From Pseudomonadota bacterium (GTDB lineage Bacteria > Pseudomonadota > Alphaproteobacteria > Caulobacterales > Aquidulcibacteraceae): a stretch of 19,414 nucleotides of DNA. The stretch lies in assembly GCA_023410295.1 (NCBI GenBank), contig JAEYPY010000251.1, forward strand, positions 1 to 19,414. Direction: 5' to 3'. The translations under genes and the position numbers were made by a program. Shown here one piece after another: positions 1 through 8,680 of this stretch. The notes below the pieces were generated by a model. It was not told the origin of the DNA and searched no databases. It was given only the letters and a program-made list of their open reading frames with translations. Position 1 is the first letter of the stretch, and every line of letters starts with the position of its first letter.

Positions 1-1
1 G

Positions 2-3000
2 CTGTTCTGCGTGCTCGCGGGCTTCTTCTCCTTCAATCGCATGGAGAAGGAATTCTGGCCGGCTGGGCGCGGCGACGGCGTCTCCATCAACGCGGTCTGG
101 CCCGGCGCCAGCCCCGAAGACATGGAAACCCAGGTCATCGTCCGCATCGAGGAAGCGACGGCCGACCTCGACAACGTCAACTGGGTGCGCTCGCGTTCGA
201 GCGAAGGCTATGGCTGGGTGAACATCTCGGCCGATCCCGGCGTCGATGTCGACGCGATGACCGAGGAAGTGCGCTCGCGCGTGTCTTCCATCAGCGGTCT
301 GCCGCAAGGCATGGAGCCGATCCAGGTCTCGCGCCAGGTCGGCCGCAACTGGTCCATCATTCTCGGCGTGCACGGCAATGTCAGCGAGCGGCTGCTGCGC
401 GACACGGCAGAACGTCTGCGCGACCGGATCTCGACTCTGCCAGGCGCTGCCAACACCATCGTCGTCGGCGTGCGCACGCCTGAAGTCTCGCTCGAGGTGT
501 CGGAAGCTTCGCTGCAGGCCTGGGGCCTCACCTTCGACGACGTCGCCCGCGCCGTGCGCGCCAACTCGCTCAATATCGGCGCCGGCGCGGTCCGCACCGA
601 CGACGGCAACTTCCAGCTCCAGGCGCGCAACCTCGCCGACACCCAGCTCGACTTCGAAAACATCATCATCCGCCAGACGCCCGACGGCGGCGCCGTGCGC
701 GTCGGCGATGTCGCCACCGTGGTCGATGGCTTTGAGGACGTGAACCTGTATTCGCGCATGAACGGCGAGCCCTCCGCGCTCGTGACGATCATGACCGCCG
801 ACCGGTTCAACATCTGGAAAACCGACGAAGCCGTACGCGAAGCGCTCGAAGAGATGCGCGCCCAGGCCCCGACTGGCGTGCAGATCACCACCATCTACAA
901 CGAAGCCGAGGACTACAACTCGCTCGTCGGCATCCTGCTGCAAAACGCCGGCCAGGGCTTTTTCCTGATCTTCGTGCTGCTGCTGCTGACGCTGCATCCC
1001 AAGGTCGCCTTCTGGGCCACATTAGGCGTGATGACCGCCTTCGCCGGCTCGTTCTTCATCCTCCCGTACGTCGATGTCTCGCTCAACTTCATGAGCGTGT
1101 TCGGCTTCCTCTTGGTGCTTGGCATCATGGTCGATGACGCCATCATCGTCGGCGAGGCCGTCTATGAGAGGGCCGAGCGCGGCCACACCGGCGCCGACGC
1201 CTCGATCCTGGCGACGCAATTGGTGCTGAAGCCGCTGATGGCCTCGGTCATCGTCACCATGATCGCGTTCAGTCCGTGGATGCTGATCGAGGGCGACGCG
1301 CGTCAGTTCACCCGCGCCATCTCCATCGTCGTCATGTCGACGCTGGTGTTCTCACTGATCGAGAGCCTCATCATCCTGCCGGCGCACTTGGCGCACGTCG
1401 AAAAGCCGAATCCCACCGGCAACAGCATCATGAGCCGGCTGATGCGCATTCAGCAACGCTGCGCGCACTCGGTGCTTTGGGTGGCCAAGCACATCCACGG
1501 CCCTCTGGTGCGCCGCGCCGTCAAGCTGCGCTACCTTACATGGGCGATCTTCGCCGTGGCGATGGTGCTGGGCGTTGGCCTCATGGTTTCGGGCCGCGTG
1601 AAGCAGACCTTCATGCCTGAGGTCGAAGGCGACTTCATGATCGCCTCGATCACACTGCCGCAGACAACGCCCTTCTCACGCATGGAGCAGGTGGCAGAGC
1701 AGCTCGACGCCGCACGCCGCGCGCTCGAAGAGCAGACCGCCGACATCGCCGTCGAAGATCCCAACACCGGGCATATGTCGCGCGGCGTGGTACGCTCCTG
1801 GAGCCAATCGATCGAAGAAAACTCGATCCGCGCCTATGTCGGCCTGACGCCGCCAGAAAGCCGCCCAGCCCTGCGCTCGCGCGAAGTCACCGAACGGCTC
1901 GAAGAATTGCTCGGCGAAGTGCCAGACGCCGACGAGATCAGCTTCTCGCTCTCAGGCGGCGGCTCGCCGGCGATCGAAATGGCGCTGATGGGCGAGAACA
2001 AGGAAGACCTTGAACTCGCCGTGGAAGAGCTGAAAGCGCGCCTGCTGCAATTCGGCGACGTCACCAGTGTCCGTGACAGCCAGGACGCGGCCATCGAAGA
2101 ATTGCGCTTCACGTTGCTGCCGGGCGCCGAACAGCTCGGCATCACGCTGGGCGATCTGACGCGCCAAGTGCGCCAGGCTTATTTCGGCGAAGAAGTGCAG
2201 CGTCTGCCGCGCGACGGCGACGACGTGCGCGTCTATGTCCGCTATCCGCGCGACGACCGCCGCACGCTGGAAAGCCTCGGCAGCTTCCGCGTCCGCACCA
2301 ATGACGGCCGCGAAGTCCCCCTTGCCGCTGTGGCCACCTGGGAGTTCGCGCCGGGCGTCACCGGGCTCGACCGCCGTCAGCGCATGAGCTCGATCCTGGT
2401 CACGGCCGACCTCGTCAACGCCGAAGCGCGCAACGCCATTATGCGCACGCTCGACCAGGAATTCTGGCCCGAATTCGAAGCCCGCTACTCAACTGTCACG
2501 CGCCGCGCCGTCGGCGAAGCCGAGGGCCAGCAGGAATTCATGCAGCAATTCATGCAGCTGATCCTGCTCGCCTTCGCTGGCATCTACTTCCTGCTGGCGG
2601 TGACGTTCCGCTCCTACGCGCAGCCGGCGATGATCCTCTGCGTCATCCCGTTCGCCATGGTCGGGGCGCTGCTGGGGCACCTCATCTTCGGCGTCAGCTT
2701 CGCGCTCTTCTCTTGGCTCGGCGTCATCGCCGCTATCGGCGTCGTCGTGAACGACAACGTCGTCCTGGTGGACCGCGCCAACCAGATCCGCGGCTATTTC
2801 GGCCTTCGCATGAAGCGTCCCGGCAATGCGCTCCTCCCCGAGGAGGAAGGCTGGGAGCCGCACGAGTTCACGCTGCCGAACGGGCAAGTGGTAGAGTATG
2901 TCGGCATCGCGCCTGACCTTGAGCCGCACGAAGAGATGATCGCCGAAGGCGCCGCTTCCGGCTTCCAGCAAGGTCCGATCGAGCTCAAGACCTCAGATCA

Positions 3001-3376
3001 GATGCGCTGGGACGCCTCGGAATACCGCGAGCGCGCGGCGGAGCTGGAGGCGCTCGGTTTCCAGGTCATGCGGGTCAAGGCTGAACGCGGCATTACGGAA
3101 GCCTCGGTCTCGCGCTTCCGCCAAATCTTCCTGACCTCCGTCACCGAGTTCGTCGGCACCTCGCCGATGATCCTGGAGAACGCCGCCATCGTGCAGTTCC
3201 TGAAGCCGATGGTCCTTTCCCTCGCGTTTGGCGTGCTCATCTGCATGCCGGCGACCTTGATCCTGACGCCCGCCTTCTACATGATCGGGATCGACATCAA
3301 ACGGGTCGTGACCGGGTTCTTCGGATTCTACGGACGGCTCTATGGGGGCCGCCGCAAACTGGCCGCGGCGGAATAA
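2..3376 (+). CDS. RND-family efflux permease (AcrB-like), 5' end outside window
   Basis: Inner-membrane proton-driven exporter of the resistance-nodulation-division superfamily, normally a trimer working with a periplasmic adaptor and an outer-membrane channel. The frame is open to the left edge (codons Leu-Phe-Cys before the GTG at 11), and the first residues look like the end of TM1, so roughly 30 N-terminal residues are missing. Numbering from the GTG at 11, TM4 carries the proton-relay motif VDDAIIVGE with D375 and D376. The second half repeats the fold, with GVVVNDNVVLVD at about 910-921. Two large periplasmic porter regions flank the TM bundles. Between TM10 and TM11 (about residues 929-1024) there is a cytoplasmic insertion of roughly 80-95 residues that usual family members lack. 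The substrate cannot be told. The peptidase gene starts 25 bp downstream and is probably co-transcribed. Confidence 0.93.
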   Translation: MFCVLAGFFSFNRMEKEFWPAGRGDGVSINAVWPGASPEDMETQVIVRIEEATADLDNVNWVRSRSSEGYGWVNISADPGVDVDAMTEEVRSRVSSISGLPQGMEPIQVSRQVGRNWSIILGVHGNVSERLLRDTAERLRDRISTLPGAANTIVVGVRTPEVSLEVSEASLQAWGLTFDDVARAVRANSLNIGAGAVRTDDGNFQLQARNLADTQLDFENIIIRQTPDGGAVRVGDVATVVDGFEDVNLYSRMNGEPSALVTIMTADRFNIWKTDEAVREALEEMRAQAPTGVQITTIYNEAEDYNSLVGILLQNAGQGFFLIFVLLLLTLHPKVAFWATLGVMTAFAGSFFILPYVDVSLNFMSVFGFLLVLGIMVDDAIIVGEAVYERAERGHTGADASILATQLVLKPLMASVIVTMIAFSPWMLIEGDARQFTRAISIVVMSTLVFSLIESLIILPAHLAHVEKPNPTGNSIMSRLMRIQQRCAHSVLWVAKHIHGPLVRRAVKLRYLTWAIFAVAMVLGVGLMVSGRVKQTFMPEVEGDFMIASITLPQTTPFSRMEQVAEQLDAARRALEEQTADIAVEDPNTGHMSRGVVRSWSQSIEENSIRAYVGLTPPESRPALRSREVTERLEELLGEVPDADEISFSLSGGGSPAIEMALMGENKEDLELAVEELKARLLQFGDVTSVRDSQDAAIEELRFTLLPGAEQLGITLGDLTRQVRQAYFGEEVQRLPRDGDDVRVYVRYPRDDRRTLESLGSFRVRTNDGREVPLAAVATWEFAPGVTGLDRRQRMSSILVTADLVNAEARNAIMRTLDQEFWPEFEARYSTVTRRAVGEAEGQQEFMQQFMQLILLAFAGIYFLLAVTFRSYAQPAMILCVIPFAMVGALLGHLIFGVSFALFSWLGVIAAIGVVVNDNVVLVDRANQIRGYFGLRMKRPGNALLPEEEGWEPHEFTLPNGQVVEYVGIAPDLEPHEEMIAEGAASGFQQGPIELKTSDQMRWDASEYRERAAELEALGFQVMRVKAERGITEASVSRFRQIFLTSVTEFVGTSPMILENAAIVQFLKPMVLSLAFGVLICMPATLILTPAFYMIGIDIKRVVTGFFGFYGRLYGGRRKLAAAE

Positions 3377-3387
3377 GTCGAACGTTC

Positions 3388-3393
3388 GGAGGG
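3388..3393 (+). promoter_or_regulatory. Ribosome binding site of the M13 peptidase gene
   Basis: The sequence GGAGGG lies 8 bases before the ATG at 3402. It selects that start over in-frame codons further upstream, which would overlap the RND gene and put a non-signal extension in front of the lipoprotein signal. Confidence 0.7.
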
Positions 3394-3401
3394 AATACAA
3401 A

Positions 3402-5459
3402 ATGATCATGATGACCCGTCGCGCCATGGGCGCGTCGTCGCTCGCGCTATTGGCGGGCTGCGCTACCGGCGCCGAAACCGCGACGGAAACGCCGCGTCCG
3501 AGCGCTGCGATCGGCTCGTTCGGCGTCGATCTCGCCGCGCGCGATCTCTCAGTCGATCCGGGCGATGACTTTTTCCGCTACGCCAACGGCACGTGGCTCG
3601 CCAACACGCCGGTGCCGGACGATCGCACCCGCTGGGGCACGTTCGATATCCTGCGCGAAAAAGCCGACAACGATATGCGCGTCATCATCGAAGAAGTCGC
3701 GCTGGCCGGCGGCGCGCCAGGTTCGAACCAGCAGAAGATCGCCGACTACTACAATTCCTTCCTGAACCAGGACGCGATCGACGCGGCCGGCATGGCCCCG
3801 GTGCAGCCCGAGCTGCAGCAGATCGCGGCGCTGCGTAATCACGAAGAGACTATCCGCTTCATCTCGACGCCCGGCGTCGCCGTCCCCTCGCCGATTGGCG
3901 TCGGCGTCACGCTCGATGAGCGCAACCCGGACCGCTACGTCACGGCCATTAGCCACGGCGGCCTCGGCCTGCCGGAGCGCGAATATTATCGCCGCACCGA
4001 CGGCGAATTCCCGAACATCCGCAACGCCTATGTCGCGCACATCGAGCGCGTGCTGACGCTCGCCGGCATCGACAATCCCGGGCCCAAGGCGCGCTCGATC
4101 CTCGAACTGGAAACGCAAATCGCCGAACGCCACTGGCCGATCGCCGATCGCCGCGACCGCGAGCGCACCTACAATCTGAAGAATCGCGCCGAGATCCGCG
4201 CGCTGAGCCGCCGCTTCCCGTGGGACGCGATGTTCGACGCCAGCGGCATGGCCAATGTCGAGGAGGTGGTGATCTCCGAGCTTTCGGCCATGGGCCCGCT
4301 CGGCGATCTCTTCGTCGCAACGCCGGTTGCCACCTGGAAGAACTACCTCTCGTATCACCTGGTCAAAAACAACGCCGCCGTGCTGCCGAAGGCGGTCGAT
4401 GACGAAGTGTTCGACTTCTTTGGCCGCACACTGAACGGCCAGCCGGCGCAACGCGAGCGCTGGAAGCGCGCGGTGCAAGCCACCAACGGCGCGCTCGGCG
4501 AAGCTATCGGCCAGATCTACGTGCAGCGTCATTTCCCGCCGGAAGCCAAGGCGCAAATGACCGAACTGGTCGAGAATCTCCGCACCGCCTACGGTCAGCG
4601 CATCGACGCACTGACTTGGATGTCGCCAGAAACCAAAGTGGTCGCGCGCGAGAAGCTCGCCACCTTCCGTCCGAAGATCGGCTATCCTGATCGCTGGCGC
4701 GATTACTCGGATCTAGAGGTTCGCCCGAACGACGCTTACGGCAACGCCAAGCGCCGTTCTGTGTGGGATTGGAATTTCGATCTAGCCCGTTTGCCGCGTC
4801 CGACCGATCGCGAAGAATGGTTCATGCCGCCGCAGACGGTGAACGCCTATTACAACTCGGTGTTCAACGAGATCGTCTTCCCGGCCGCGATCCTGCAGCC
4901 GCCGTTCTTCGATCCCAACGCCGACCCGGCCGTCAACTACGGCGCCATCGGCGGCGTCATCGGCCACGAAATGGGCCACGGTTTCGACGACCAGGGCGCG
5001 AAGTCCGATGCGCACGGCGTGCTGCGCGATTGGTGGAACGCCAATGACGTCGCGGCCTTCACGCAAGTCACCGACCGCCTGGTGGCGCAGTACAACGCCT
5101 TCTCGCCGCTCGAAGGCATCAACGTGAACGGCCGCCTGACGCTCGGCGAAAACATCGGCGACAATGGCGGCCTGCAAGTCGCCTATCACGCCTACAAGCT
5201 GTCGCTCGATGGTCAGGAAGCGCCGGTGCTCGATGGCATCACTGGCGATCAGCGCTTCTTCCTCGGCTGGGCGCAAGCCTGGCGCGCCAACATCCGCGAC
5301 GCTGCGCTGCGCAACCAGATTTTGACCGACCCGCACTCGCCTGCCGTCTATCGCTGCAACGGCACGGTGCGGAATATGGATCCCTGGTACGCCGCGTTCG
5401 AGGTGACGCCGGATGACGACCTCTATCTCGCGCCCGCCGATCGCGTGACGATCTGGTAA
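3402..5459 (+). CDS. M13 family zinc metallopeptidase (neprilysin/PepO-like), exported lipoprotein
   Basis: A 685-residue peptidase that should cleave oligopeptides outside the cytoplasm. Zinc ligands are visible: HEMGH at residues 522-526 (H522, catalytic E523, H526) and the third ligand E583 in ENIGD (family motif ENxxD). The substrate-positioning stretch NAYYN and the C-terminal Trp ending (RVTIW) are also typical, and the length matches the family. The N-terminus has Arg-Arg, a short hydrophobic stretch and lipobox LAGC about 20 residues in, so it is probably an acylated lipoprotein. The twin Arg hints at Tat export, but the hydrophobic core is short. The start at 3402 is supported by GGAGGG 8 bases upstream; ATGs at 3408 and 3411 are alternatives. 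It follows the RND gene by 25 bp and is closed by a strong terminator. Confidence 0.95.
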   Translation: MIMMTRRAMGASSLALLAGCATGAETATETPRPSAAIGSFGVDLAARDLSVDPGDDFFRYANGTWLANTPVPDDRTRWGTFDILREKADNDMRVIIEEVALAGGAPGSNQQKIADYYNSFLNQDAIDAAGMAPVQPELQQIAALRNHEETIRFISTPGVAVPSPIGVGVTLDERNPDRYVTAISHGGLGLPEREYYRRTDGEFPNIRNAYVAHIERVLTLAGIDNPGPKARSILELETQIAERHWPIADRRDRERTYNLKNRAEIRALSRRFPWDAMFDASGMANVEEVVISELSAMGPLGDLFVATPVATWKNYLSYHLVKNNAAVLPKAVDDEVFDFFGRTLNGQPAQRERWKRAVQATNGALGEAIGQIYVQRHFPPEAKAQMTELVENLRTAYGQRIDALTWMSPETKVVAREKLATFRPKIGYPDRWRDYSDLEVRPNDAYGNAKRRSVWDWNFDLARLPRPTDREEWFMPPQTVNAYYNSVFNEIVFPAAILQPPFFDPNADPAVNYGAIGGVIGHEMGHGFDDQGAKSDAHGVLRDWWNANDVAAFTQVTDRLVAQYNAFSPLEGINVNGRLTLGENIGDNGGLQVAYHAYKLSLDGQEAPVLDGITGDQRFFLGWAQAWRANIRDAALRNQILTDPHSPAVYRCNGTVRNMDPWYAAFEVTPDDDLYLAPADRVTIW

Positions 5460-5480
5460 GCGCCGGACAGTGCAAAGATT

Positions 5481-5511
5481 AAGGGGAGCGGTGCAGACCG
5501 CTCCCCTTTTT
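5481..5511 (+). terminator. Intrinsic terminator after the RND-M13 peptidase unit
   Basis: A perfect stem pairs GGGGAGCGGT (5483-5492) with ACCGCTCCCC (5497-5506) around the tetraloop GCAG. The flanking AA/TT extends it to 12 bp, and a run of five T follows at 5507-5511. It starts about 20 bases after the peptidase stop. On the opposite strand the trailing sequence is only partly T-rich, so it may also work weakly for the convergent DUF1801 transcript. Confidence 0.93.
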
Positions 5512-5527
5512 CATGGTTCGCTCAAAG

Positions 5528-5615
5528 GACCGCCGGCTTCCAGGCGGCACACGGTGCTTCAGCTTCAAACCTTGTGCAGGATGAAATAGCGTATGCCGGC
5601 TGGAAGCCGGCGATC
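5528..5615. repeat. Inverted pair of short GC-rich palindromic elements (REP-like)
   Basis: CGCCGGCTTCCAG at 5531-5543 is the exact reverse complement of CTGGAAGCCGGCG at 5600-5612, so a 13-bp arm pair encloses about 56 bases. The right copy is itself a small hairpin: GCCGGCT at 5595-5601, loop GGA, AGCCGGC at 5605-5611. The left copy can form its own CCGCC/GGCGG stem (5530-5534 with 5543-5547). The pair sits in the convergent gap between the peptidase terminator and the end of the DUF1801 gene, a usual place for REP/BIME-type dispersed repeats. Whether it recurs in the genome cannot be seen here. Confidence 0.6.
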
Positions 5616-5623
5616 TTCGGAGT

Positions 5624-6028
5624 TTACTCCGGATATTTCGCCGCCATCCGCGTCCAGCTCTTCGCGACCAGTTCACGCAGCACGCCCACGTCCACATCCG
5701 CCAGCTTGTTGAGGTAGAGGCAGCTCCGGCCCGTCTTGTGCTTGCCGAGCTTCTTCATCAGCGGCTCGCCCTCGTAGCCGTCCATCAGATAGAGCACGAG
5801 ATTGGCCTTGCGCGGACTGAAGCCAAGCCGCGGCCACGTCGCGCCATTGGGCAATGCGTATTCGCCATAGCCAATGATAGTCGGACCCCACATCGCCGGC
5901 TTCTCGCCCGTGATCTCGCGCATCAGCTTGTCGACGGTCTTCGCATCCTTCCGCCGCGTCTCGTCTTCAACAGCCGCAATGAATTGCGTGACTGAGGCTT
6001 TGGTCTTTTGCGTCGTCGGTTCAGCCAT
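5624..6028 (-). CDS. DUF1801 domain protein (YdhG-like fold)
   Basis: A 134-residue soluble protein. The signatures of DUF1801 are clear: a helical N-terminus, then KPAMWGPTIIGYGEY, the stretch LGFSPRKANLVLYL, then LGKHKTGRSCLYLNKL and VDVGVLRELV. DUF1801 proteins adopt a YdhG/frataxin-like alpha-beta fold. Their biochemical role is not established, so no function is assigned. The ATG at 6028 is preferred; an in-frame GTG at 6037 would add three residues. It is the last gene of the long minus-strand run, 34 bp after the preceding unknown gene, and converges on the M13 peptidase unit. Confidence 0.85.
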   Translation of the reverse strand: MAEPTTQKTKASVTQFIAAVEDETRRKDAKTVDKLMREITGEKPAMWGPTIIGYGEYALPNGATWPRLGFSPRKANLVLYLMDGYEGEPLMKKLGKHKTGRSCLYLNKLADVDVGVLRELVAKSWTRMAAKYPE

Positions 6029-6062
6029 GCGGCTCACCCAGTCTTGATCGCGTCATCGGCAA

Positions 6063-6791
6063 TCAGCAAAACACCAACAACGCGCCCGTTCTAATCGAAT
6101 GCTCTGCGAACCCGTGGAGCTTCGCGCAAAGCATTGCGGCGATCGGGTGTTGCTCCCACGCCGCGCGCGGCATGGGCTTCGACTTGAACAAGCTCCAACC
6201 TTTGCCTTCCTTCCGTTCCTTCTCGATCGCCGCGTGGAAACGTGCGCTTTCGTAATCGACCAACAGCTCGCTCGGCAGTTCAAGCGCAGCCGCTACGCGG
6301 GCGCATTCGCGTCTCAGCGCATGGCTAGACCCAACCCAACCGTAGGCTTGATCGCCAGCAATAATCACGCGATCGAAGTCTTGTGGCGTGTAAAAGCCTT
6401 CGGCGTCACTGTGCATGATCAGATGATCAAAGAGACGCGACGATGGTTTCGCGAGCGTCCCGGGCGCCGCCCCCTCATTCTCATTCACAAACTCGGCCCC
6501 GTAGCGCGCGTAGAGCGGATCGTGCATGGCCTGCTCATTCGGACCTAACGGCGGAGGCAGGCGATTGTCGTATTGAAGATGCGCCGCGCACCGTCGCAAG
6601 TAATGCAGCCCGGAGTAGCCATACGTACTCGCCGAATGAACAGCGGACTCGGCAGGATCGACGTGCGCAGCCAAACCAGCACTCACCAGAACGCCATCGA
6701 GCCTCCGAAGGTCCTCTCGAAACCACTCGGCGCCTTGCTCGTCGTTGACGGTCAGATCCGCCAGCATGCCGACTTCAAGCGCGAGGCCCAT
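6063..6791 (-). CDS. Hypothetical soluble protein, 242 aa
   Basis: I do not recognise a named family. The protein is soluble with no signal peptide or membrane segment. It contains the segments GYSGLHYLRRCAAHLQYDN, LPPPLGPNEQA and HLIMHSDAEGFYTPQDF, followed by a helical stretch GSSHALRRECARVAAALELP. The HSDAEGFYTPQDF type of segment looks like a conserved motif of an uncharacterised family rather than random translation. The codon use matches its neighbours, and the antisense readings look like shadows. The ATG at 6791 begins 3 bp after the stop of the upstream membrane-protein gene, with AAGGGG as a possible ribosome site inside that gene's last codons. Co-transcription with the transhydrogenase run is likely. 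Confidence 0.75.
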   Translation of the reverse strand: MGLALEVGMLADLTVNDEQGAEWFREDLRRLDGVLVSAGLAAHVDPAESAVHSASTYGYSGLHYLRRCAAHLQYDNRLPPPLGPNEQAMHDPLYARYGAEFVNENEGAAPGTLAKPSSRLFDHLIMHSDAEGFYTPQDFDRVIIAGDQAYGWVGSSHALRRECARVAAALELPSELLVDYESARFHAAIEKERKEGKGWSLFKSKPMPRAAWEQHPIAAMLCAKLHGFAEHSIRTGALLVFC

Positions 6792-6794
6792 GAC

Positions 6795-7250
6795 TTACAG
6801 CCCCTTCGGCGAACCAAGCCAGCCGGCCCGCGCGGCGATCAGCGCGCACACAAGAGCCGCAAACGCGCCGGCGGCGAGCATGAATGGCTCGGACCCGCCG
6901 CCCATGGCCCCGCCGCTGACGGCGTTGCCGATCCTGCTGGCAATCCAAACGGCGGCAACGCCATAGAGCGGGCTCAGAAACACCCGCTGCATTGGCGCTG
7001 GCGCGAACGCGAACAAGAGTCCCGTCAGCAGCGCGGGCGCAAAACCCATCCAGTAGCCAAATATCACGAACATGATCGCTGCGCCGAGCGTGAGCGCAAC
7101 CGCACCGGAAGCGGTCGAGGGGTCCATCAGCATCAGCATCAGGAAGAATGCGCAAACCGCCAGCGCACCGATCGCCGGGCCCAGCGCCGCGAACAGCAAC
7201 ACGGTAGGCAGGCGCTTGGGGCCGGCGGGTTGAAGTGCGTCAGTTGTCAC
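6795..7250 (-). CDS. Small integral membrane protein downstream of pntB
   Basis: A 151-residue, strongly hydrophobic protein with about four membrane segments: around residues 14-42, 48-85 (probably two close segments), 90-108 and 122-145. A Gly/Met-rich loop (GGAMGGG) lies before the last one. It has no catalytic motif that I recognise. It starts with GTG one base after the pntB stop (TGA-A-GTG), with AAGGGG about 8 bases upstream of the GTG, so it is almost surely translated from the pnt message. A role beside transhydrogenase would be inference from position only. Confidence 0.78.
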   Translation of the reverse strand: MTTDALQPAGPKRLPTVLLFAALGPAIGALAVCAFFLMLMLMDPSTASGAVALTLGAAIMFVIFGYWMGFAPALLTGLLFAFAPAPMQRVFLSPLYGVAAVWIASRIGNAVSGGAMGGGSEPFMLAAGAFAALVCALIAARAGWLGSPKGL

Positions 7251-7251
7251 T

Positions 7252-8679
7252 TCACAACCCCTTTACGATCTCATCCGTCATCTTCTTCGCGTCGCCGAAC
7301 AGCATCATGGTGTTGTCGCGGAAGAAGAGTTCGTTCTCGACGCCGGCGTAGCCCGAGCCCATGCCGCGCTTCACGAACAGCACGGTCTTCGCCTTCTCCA
7401 CGTCGAGGATCGGCATGCCAAAGATCGGCGATTGCGGGTCGGTCTTGGCCACCGGATTGGTGACGTCATTGGCGCCGATCACATACGCCACGTCGCACTG
7501 TGAAAACTCGTTGTTGATGTCTTCGAGCTCGAACACTTCGTCATACGGCACGTTGGCTTCCGCCAGCAGCACGTTCATGTGCCCCGGCATGCGGCCCGCG
7601 ACGGGGTGAATCGCGTACTTCACCTCGACGCCTTCCTTCTTCAGCATATCGGCCATTTCGCGCACGCTGTGCTGCGCTTGCGCGACGGCCATGCCGTAGC
7701 CCGGCACGATGATCACCTTCGACGCATTCTTCATGATGAAGGCCGCATCGTCGGCGCTGCCTTGCTTCACCGGGCGCGTCTCGGTCTTGGCCGCCGCAGC
7801 GCCGCCATCGGCGGTGCCGAAGCCGCCGAGGATGACGCTGATGAAGCTCCGGTTCATGCCTTTGCACATGATGTAGGAAAGGATCGCGCCCGAAGAGCCG
7901 ACCAGCGCGCCGGTTATGATGAGCGCGACGTTCTCCAGCGTGAAGCCGAGCGCCGCCGCGGCCCAGCCGGAATAGGAATTCAGCATCGAGACGACGACCG
8001 GCATGTCGGCGCCGCCGATCGGAATGATGAGCAGCACGCCGATCAGCAACGACAGCGCCGCCAGCGCCCAGAAGTGCCACTCGATCGTGCCGTATGCGCG
8101 CATCATCATCACAATGAGCGCGACGATGGCGAGCGCGATGGCGATATTGATGAGGTGGCGCCCCGGCAGCATAATCGGCGCGCCTGACATGTTGCCGTTG
8201 AGCTTGGCGAACGCGATCACCGAGCCTGTAAACGTAATCGCGCCGATCGCCGCGCCGAGCGAAAGCTCGATCAGCGACTGCATGTGGATCGGCTGTCGCA
8301 GGAGATACGCGCCGACATTCTCATGCTCGGCGATGCCGAAGCTCTCAGGCGCATAGAACGCCGCCGCCGCCACCGCGACAGCCGCCAGGCCCACCAGCGA
8401 GTGAAACGCCGCCACCAGTTGCGGCATTGCCGTCATCTTGATCGAGCGTGCGATCAGCGCGCCGATGCCGCCGCCGATCACCACCGCCGCAACGATGATG
8501 ATCAGCGTCGTCATGTCGAGATCCACCAAGAGCAGCGTCGTGGCGATAGCGATCGCCATGCCGATCATGCCGAAGGTGTTGCCCTGCCGGCTGGTCTCGG
8601 GACTGGAGAGCCCGCGCAGCGCCAGGATGAAGAGCACGCCGGAAACGAGATAGGCGAGCGCGGCAAGATCAGCGTTCAT
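7252..8679 (-). CDS. pntB: NAD(P) transhydrogenase subunit beta
   Basis: Membrane and NADP(H)-binding subunit of proton-translocating transhydrogenase, which makes NADPH from NADH using the proton-motive force. The 475 residues match the usual length. The N-terminal two-thirds is a membrane domain carrying H93 (AAFHSLVGLAA) and the ADMPVVVSMLNSYSG loop (D225, N234), which match residues known to matter for proton coupling in the E. coli enzyme. The C-terminal dIII domain holds the NADP-binding motifs GYGMAVAQAQ (327-336), GRMPGHMNVLLAEA (362-375), GANDVTNP (402-409) and KRGMGSGYAGVENELFF (437-453). It starts one base after the stop of the upstream immunity-like gene. No key residue appears altered. 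Confidence 0.97.
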   Translation of the reverse strand: MNADLAALAYLVSGVLFILALRGLSSPETSRQGNTFGMIGMAIAIATTLLLVDLDMTTLIIIVAAVVIGGGIGALIARSIKMTAMPQLVAAFHSLVGLAAVAVAAAAFYAPESFGIAEHENVGAYLLRQPIHMQSLIELSLGAAIGAITFTGSVIAFAKLNGNMSGAPIMLPGRHLINIAIALAIVALIVMMMRAYGTIEWHFWALAALSLLIGVLLIIPIGGADMPVVVSMLNSYSGWAAAALGFTLENVALIITGALVGSSGAILSYIMCKGMNRSFISVILGGFGTADGGAAAAKTETRPVKQGSADDAAFIMKNASKVIIVPGYGMAVAQAQHSVREMADMLKKEGVEVKYAIHPVAGRMPGHMNVLLAEANVPYDEVFELEDINNEFSQCDVAYVIGANDVTNPVAKTDPQSPIFGMPILDVEKAKTVLFVKRGMGSGYAGVENELFFRDNTMMLFGDAKKMTDEIVKGL

Positions 8680-8680
8680 G

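Noticed and set aside
3549..4556. 335-codon minus-strand open frame opposite the M13 peptidase
   Set aside because: It lies wholly antisense to a well-supported peptidase, has no recognisable motif and no ribosome site.
6063..6791. Plus-strand open frames 6099-6548 and 6573-7463 as genes
   Set aside because: They are antisense to better-supported minus-strand genes, Arg/His-rich, and the second runs across three gene boundaries.
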